A stretch of DNA of 64,000 nt, from assembly GCA_020637295.1 (NCBI GenBank), contig JACJWF010000001.1, positions 558,001-622,000 of the forward strand, written 5' to 3'. Below are positions 60,220 to 64,000 of the stretch, piece by piece. Source of the DNA: Acidimicrobiaceae bacterium (GTDB lineage Bacteria > Actinomycetota > Acidimicrobiia > Acidimicrobiales > Ilumatobacteraceae). Under the pieces are notes generated by a model, which made no database searches, was not told the origin of the DNA, and saw only the letters and a program-made list of their open reading frames with translations. A program made the position numbers and the translations under genes. How positions within the stretch are numbered: position 1 is the first letter of the stretch; each line of letters begins with the position of its first letter.

Positions 60220-60969
60220 GTGAATCGCCGTACGACAGACCGCCCCGGCGGCACCGGGCGGTTCGATCCGATGAGCGGGTCGTGGCCGATGGTGGTGTTC
60301 GATCTGCTCGTCGTGGTGGGCCTGGTCGCTGCGGCGAAGGCCGTGAGCGACACGATGAGCGTCGGTGCGGGCTGGGTGTGGTTCCTGCTGCTGTCGGCGT
60401 CGTTCGTGTTCTGCTTCGTGGCCGTGCCGCTGCGGGTGCTGCTGGTGCGCCAGCAGCAGAGCATCATGCGGCAGACGTCGGAGGCGCGCCGCCAGGCGTC
60501 CACCGACCCGCTCACCGGGCTGCCGAACCGGCGGAGCACCGAAGGGTTCGTGGCCGACCTGCTGGCCGAGGGCATCCCGTTCACCGTCGCGGTGTGCGAC
60601 CTGGACCACTTCAAGAACGTCAACGACGGGTTCGGTCACGACGTGGGCGATTCGGCGCTGGTGCTGTTCGCCCGCACGGTGCGGCGGGTGGTTCGCCACA
60701 CCGACATCGTGGTTCGCCACGGCGGCGAGGAGTTCCTGGTGATCCTGCCGCGGACGTTCAAGGACCAGGCTGTCGGGGTGCTGGACCGGGTGCGCCTGGA
60801 GTTGGCGGTGGCCGTGGCCGACACCGGCAGCCCGGCCTACACGTTCAGCGCCGGGGTCGCCGACACCACCGAACGGTCGGACTGGACGGCGCTGCTGCAG
60901 GTGGCCGATCAGCGCCTGCTGCATGCCAAGCGTCTCGGCCGCGACCGGGTGCTGGCCAGCATCGCCTGA
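60220..60969 (+). CDS. Membrane GGDEF-domain diguanylate cyclase
   Basis: 249 residues. Two transmembrane helices (about 23-42 and 49-72) and a short coiled linker precede a GGDEF domain with DPLTGLPNRRS, CDLDHFKNVNDGFGHDVGD and the active-site GGEEF. It would make cyclic di-GMP from GTP. No sensor domain is attached, and the RxxD product-inhibition site is not evident. A GTG start is used; no partner phosphodiesterase is in the window. Confidence 0.88.
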   Translation: MNRRTTDRPGGTGRFDPMSGSWPMVVFDLLVVVGLVAAAKAVSDTMSVGAGWVWFLLLSASFVFCFVAVPLRVLLVRQQQSIMRQTSEARRQASTDPLTGLPNRRSTEGFVADLLAEGIPFTVAVCDLDHFKNVNDGFGHDVGDSALVLFARTVRRVVRHTDIVVRHGGEEFLVILPRTFKDQAVGVLDRVRLELAVAVADTGSPAYTFSAGVADTTERSDWTALLQVADQRLLHAKRLGRDRVLASIA

Positions 60970-61014
60970 CACCACCGATCCGGCCCGACAGTAGGGATTC
61001 GGCCCGTCTCGCCC

Positions 61015-61039
61015 TACCCTGGAGAGGTCCTTACGGACC
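61015..61039 (+). promoter_or_regulatory. carD promoter -10 (TACCCT) and leader hairpin
   Basis: TACCCT (61015-61020) is followed by a GGTCC-TTAC-GGACC hairpin (61026-61039) at the very 5' end of the predicted transcript, 25 nt before the GTG. A 5'-terminal hairpin of this kind usually stabilises mRNA. Confidence 0.4.
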
Positions 61040-61064
61040 CCAACCCCGGACTCGCGAGGTCGAT

Positions 61065-61589
61065 GTGAAGTTCAAGAAGGGCGACACCGTCATCTATCCC
61101 CAGCACGGAGCGTGCCTCGTCGTGGGCACGAAGAAGATGGAGGCGTTCGGCACCACGCAGGACTACCTCATCCTCCGCACGGTCATCAACGAGATGACGC
61201 TGTCGGTGCCGGTGGCCAAGGCCGAGGAAGTGGGTGTCCGCCCGCCGGTGAACCCGGAGGAGTTGGAAGACCTGGTGGCCGTGCTCAGCAAGCCGGACCC
61301 GCGCGTGCCCAGCAACTGGAGCCGGCGGTTCAAGAACCACCAGGAGAAGCTGAAGAGCGGCGACGTGTACCAGGTGGCCGAAGTGGTGCGGAACCTCGCT
61401 GCCCGCAACCGCGACTCCTCGCTGTCGGCCGCCGAGCGCACCATGTACGACCGGGCACGGATCAACCTGGTCAGTGAGATCGCCCCGGCGCTGAAGGTCA
61501 GTGCCGAGGAGGCCGAGCGGTATCTCGACGACGCCCTCGCCAAGGGTGTGCTGAAGCCGGCCAAGGAGCCCGCCAAGAAGAAGGCGTGA
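61065..61589 (+). CDS. carD: CarD family transcriptional regulator
   Basis: An RNA-polymerase-binding protein that stabilises open complexes, especially at rRNA promoters, in actinobacteria. 174 residues: the N-terminal Tudor-like RNAP-interaction domain (FKKGDTVIYPQHGACLVVG, then INEMTLSVPVAKAEEVGVR) and a helical DNA-binding domain (SNWSRRFKNHQEKLKSGDVYQVAEVVRNL, with the key Trp). A Lys-rich tail ends the protein. The GTG at 61065 is chosen; an overlapping ATG two bases earlier hits a stop at once. Confidence 0.94.
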   Translation: MKFKKGDTVIYPQHGACLVVGTKKMEAFGTTQDYLILRTVINEMTLSVPVAKAEEVGVRPPVNPEELEDLVAVLSKPDPRVPSNWSRRFKNHQEKLKSGDVYQVAEVVRNLAARNRDSSLSAAERTMYDRARINLVSEIAPALKVSAEEAERYLDDALAKGVLKPAKEPAKKKA

Positions 61590-61618
61590 TCGGCCTCGGG
61601 CCGGCCACGCCGCCCGTC

Positions 61619-61624
61619 TAGTCT
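61619..61624 (+). promoter_or_regulatory. -10 box (TAGTCT) for the glutamine synthetase-family gene
   Basis: TAGTCT ends 6 nt before the ATG at 61631, one of the clearest leaderless arrangements in the window. Confidence 0.45.
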
Positions 61625-61630
61625 CCGTGC

Positions 61631-63010
61631 ATGACCGCTCCCGGCCTGCTGACGCGCCCCGAACTCACCGACCTCATCCACCGCGGTGAGGTGGACACGG
61701 TGCTGATGGTGTTCCCCGACTTGCAGGGCCGCCTGGTCGGCAAGCGCACCACCGGGCGCTTCTTCCTCCAGCAGGTGGCCGACGCCGGCACGGAGAACTG
61801 CGACTACCTCATCGCCTGCGACATGGACAACAACCCGGTCCCCGGCTACCGGTTCACCAGCTACGAGCAGGGCTACGGCGACATGCTGGCCGCCGCGGAC
61901 TGGAACACCGTGCGGCTGATCCCGTGGGTGGAGAAGACGGCGATGATCATGTGCGACCTGCGCGACGTGGACACCCACGACCTCATCCGTGTGGCGCCGC
62001 GCAGCATCCTGCAGGCCCAGGTGGACGCCGCGGCGGCGATGGGCTTCCTGCCGATGGTGGCCAGCGAGATCGAGTTCTACCTGTTCCGCGACACCTACGA
62101 CGAGGCCCACGACAAGGGCTACCGCAACCTGCAGCCGCACTCGCCGTGGCTGGAGGACTACCACGTCCTCCAGACCACCAAGGACGAGTACGTCATCGGT
62201 GCCATCCGCCGCGGGCTGGAGGCTGCGGGCGTGCCGGTGGAGTTCAGCAAGGGCGAGGCCGGCAAGGGCCAGCACGAGATCAACCTCGACTACACCACCG
62301 CCGTCGAGATGGCCGACCGCAACAGCGTGTACAAGCTGGCGGCCAAGGAGATCGCCCACTTCCACGGCCGCTCGGTGTCGTTCATGGCCAAGTACGACTT
62401 CGCCGACACCGGCTCGTCGTGCCACATCCACTCCAGCCTGTGGTCGCTGGACGGGGAGACCGCCGTGTTCGACGGCGGCCACCACGCCCCGCACGGGATG
62501 AGCGACACGTTCCGCCACTACCTGGCCGGGCAGATCGCTACCGCCCGCGAGTTCAGCCTGCTGTGGGCGCCGACGATCAACAGCTACAAGCGGTTCCAGC
62601 CCGGCTCGTGGGCGCCGACCGGCGTGGGTTGGGGCATCGACAACCGCACCCTCGGGTTCCGCAAGGTCGGCCACGGCAAGGGCACCCGGGTGGAGTGCCG
62701 CATCCCCGGCAGCGACGCCAACAGCTACTTCGCCTTCGCCGGGGCCATCGCCGGCGGCCTGCACGGCATCCGCAACAAGATGGAGCTCGGCGAGCCGTTC
62801 AGCGGCAACGGCTACGAGGCCCCGGACATCGATCGCATCCCCTGGAGCCTGGTCGACGCCATCGCGCTGTGGGAGCGCAGCGACGCCGCCCGCGAGTGCT
62901 TCGGCGAGGACGTGCACCACCACATCCTCACCATGGCCAAGGCCGAGTGGATGGCCTTCAACCAGACCGTGACGGACTGGGAGCTCCGCCGCTACTGGGA
63001 ACGGATCTGA
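61631..63010 (+). CDS. Glutamine synthetase family protein (gamma-glutamyl-amine ligase-like)
   Basis: An ATP-dependent gamma-glutamyl ligase of the GS fold, 459 residues. Metal and substrate motifs are present: ASEIEFYLF, KGEAGKGQHEINLDY, then SFMAKYDFADTGSSCHIHSSL (His), NSYKRFQPGSWAP and the Arg in RVECRIPGSDANSYFAFA. The canonical GlnA adenylylation loop is not seen. The pattern is closer to GlnA3/GlnA4/PuuA-type enzymes that act on polyamines or other amines than to housekeeping GlnA, but the substrate is unknown. Confidence 0.87.
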   Translation: MTAPGLLTRPELTDLIHRGEVDTVLMVFPDLQGRLVGKRTTGRFFLQQVADAGTENCDYLIACDMDNNPVPGYRFTSYEQGYGDMLAAADWNTVRLIPWVEKTAMIMCDLRDVDTHDLIRVAPRSILQAQVDAAAAMGFLPMVASEIEFYLFRDTYDEAHDKGYRNLQPHSPWLEDYHVLQTTKDEYVIGAIRRGLEAAGVPVEFSKGEAGKGQHEINLDYTTAVEMADRNSVYKLAAKEIAHFHGRSVSFMAKYDFADTGSSCHIHSSLWSLDGETAVFDGGHHAPHGMSDTFRHYLAGQIATAREFSLLWAPTINSYKRFQPGSWAPTGVGWGIDNRTLGFRKVGHGKGTRVECRIPGSDANSYFAFAGAIAGGLHGIRNKMELGEPFSGNGYEAPDIDRIPWSLVDAIALWERSDAARECFGEDVHHHILTMAKAEWMAFNQTVTDWELRRYWERI

Positions 63011-63014
63011 CCAG

Positions 63015-63521
63015 TTGGCCCGCCGCTGGGTGTGGCTGTCCGTTGCGTTGATCGTCCTCGTGGCGGTGCTGGTCGCCTACGGGCTGAGGATGGGTTCGAG
63101 CCACCCGGTGCGGCACAGCGAACCACTTGCCGGCCGGTACGACGACGGCACAGCGACGCTGGAGCTGATCGTGGGGTCGTGCGCTGCACTGAGGGATGTG
63201 CAGGTGCAGGTCAGCGCGTACCTGCCGGGTGGTGGGCCCACGGGTGACGGCCACTGGGAGGATCAGGCGACTGCCGACCTCGACGGCGAGCAGCCCGGCC
63301 TCGTCACGCTGGCGCCGGTCGTGCTCGACGGCCCGGACGACCTTCCCGTGGCTGTCAGCGTGTGGGCCGTAGGGAGCAGCGGCACCCGGGTGGAGTACGG
63401 CCTCCGAGCGGACCTCGGGACGCTCCGCTCGGCCGGTGCCGACGCCGACGGGCCGCTGGGCGACGATGGCTTCGCCGAACGCCGTTCGGCTCTCTGCAGT
63501 GCTGCCGACCTCAGCCCCTGA
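63015..63521 (+). CDS. Small membrane-anchored protein of unknown function
   Basis: 168 residues. TTG start, 4 nt after the glutamine synthetase-family stop; one hydrophobic helix at 5-24, then an exported domain with two cysteines (VGSCAAL, then SALCSAADL at the end) that may form a disulfide. No known domain recognised. The tight spacing suggests cotranscription with the upstream ligase. Confidence 0.65.
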   Translation: MARRWVWLSVALIVLVAVLVAYGLRMGSSHPVRHSEPLAGRYDDGTATLELIVGSCAALRDVQVQVSAYLPGGGPTGDGHWEDQATADLDGEQPGLVTLAPVVLDGPDDLPVAVSVWAVGSSGTRVEYGLRADLGTLRSAGADADGPLGDDGFAERRSALCSAADLSP

Positions 63522-63546
63522 CGGTGTACATCCGGCCCTGCCCGCG

Positions 63547-64000
63547 TCAGCGGAACTCCACGAGCACGGGGAGGTGGTCGCTGATGGCCCGCCACGCATC
63601 GCCGCCCTCCGGCGTGTCCACCAGCAGCACCTCGCTGCCGGTGGGTACGAGTACGTAGTCCAGCCGCTGGTCCGGGGCCTCGCTCGGGTTGGTGACGGTG
63701 CCGCCGGTGTCCTCGACGCCGACGGTGGCCAGTTCGGCCAGCACCTCGGCGCCGTCCGGCGCGTTCAGGTCGCCGCAGACCACCAGCCGGGCAGTGGGTT
63801 CGCTGCGGACGGCCGCGGCCACGCGTGCCGCCTGTGCCACCCGCTCCTCGTGCGGCCCGCCGACGAGATGGATGTTGTGCACCCGCAGCGCCGACCCGTC
63901 CGGCCGGGTGACGGTGGCCGACACCATGATCCGCCGCCGGTAGATCCACCTCGGCTCGCCGACCGAGATGACCCGCCGCACCGGCTGCGACAACCGGGTG
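63547..64000 (-). CDS. Endonuclease/exonuclease/phosphatase family protein (5' partial)
   Basis: The C-terminal about 150 residues of an EEP-fold metal-dependent phosphoesterase. Visible motifs: VHNIHLVGG (strand with His), VVCGDLNAPDGAE (the GDxN motif), QRLDYVLVP (Asp) and the ending ISDHLPVLVEF (SDHxP catalytic His). The frame remains open to the last base of the window, so the N terminus lies beyond it. The substrate (DNA, sphingomyelin-like lipid or inositol phosphate) cannot be told. Confidence 0.85.
   Translation of the reverse strand, partial: TRLSQPVRRVISVGEPRWIYRRRIMVSATVTRPDGSALRVHNIHLVGGPHEERVAQAARVAAAVRSEPTARLVVCGDLNAPDGAEVLAELATVGVEDTGGTVTNPSEAPDQRLDYVLVPTGSEVLLVDTPEGGDAWRAISDHLPVLVEFR

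Overview
This window is high-GC, densely coded DNA that reads as an actinobacterial chromosome. The evidence is a CarD-type RNA polymerase regulator, an Rv2466c-like mycothiol-dependent reductase homologue, an Eis-type acetyltransferase, many Tat or lipoprotein signals, and the syntenies rimP-nusA-ylxR-infB-...-rbfA-truB-ribF-rpsO-pnp-M16 peptidase-dapB and dapA-rnj-ftsK-rimO-pgsA-cinA. The combination suggests the class Acidimicrobiia, but that placement is inference. Many genes start 6-9 nt after a TAnnnT -10 box, so leaderless transcripts appear common. There are about 63 protein genes, two of them cut by the window ends, and one tRNA.

Layout. Positions 1-2.1 kb hold the end of a TrkA K+ channel regulator, an OB-fold protein, and an exported thioredoxin-like lipoprotein whose first active-site cysteine codon is an in-frame TGA; this is a probable selenoprotein. 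Positions 2.2-6.7 kb carry lpd, an E2 acyltransferase and a fused LipB-LipA, so a 2-oxoacid dehydrogenase E2/E3 sits next to a lipoate assembly enzyme. Positions 6.7-17.6 kb hold metabolic and envelope genes: Eis, an MFS exporter, an M20 peptidase, a nitronate monooxygenase-like protein, a geranylgeranyl reductase-family enzyme, a Tat-exported amidase and an SDR/MaoC pair. Positions 17.6-40.7 kb are the translation/RNA block: proS diverging from rimP-nusA-ylxR-infB, then rbfA-truB-ribF, rpsO-pnp, an M16 peptidase and dapB.

The translation/RNA block is interrupted three times. An ECF sigma/anti-sigma/exported-protein set and a DsbA-like gene lie between infB and rbfA. An ABC importer with a chorismate mutase-VOC fusion lies between ribF and rpsO. 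Between the M16 peptidase and dapB lies a compact cassette: one gene for an AbiEi-like/DUF559 (PD-(D/E)XK-type) protein, bounded by 63-bp inverted repeats (62/63 identical) and by four 20-bp tandem repeats on each side. It looks like a small mobile element of a type I do not recognise.

Positions 40.7-49.3 kb carry thiol peroxidase, a membrane protein, a run of three exported proteins (cupredoxin, beta-helix lipoprotein, DUF1996), a polar amino-acid ABC importer, and a self-regulated TetR/diiron oxygenase-like pair. Positions 49.3-60 kb carry dapA, RNase J, FtsK, RimO, PgsA and CinA. The window ends with tRNA-Arg(TCT), a GGDEF protein, CarD, a glutamine synthetase-family enzyme, a small membrane protein and the end of an endonuclease/exonuclease/phosphatase gene. 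infB shows several frame changes in its Pro/Gly-rich linker, most likely sequence errors in a GC-rich repeat.
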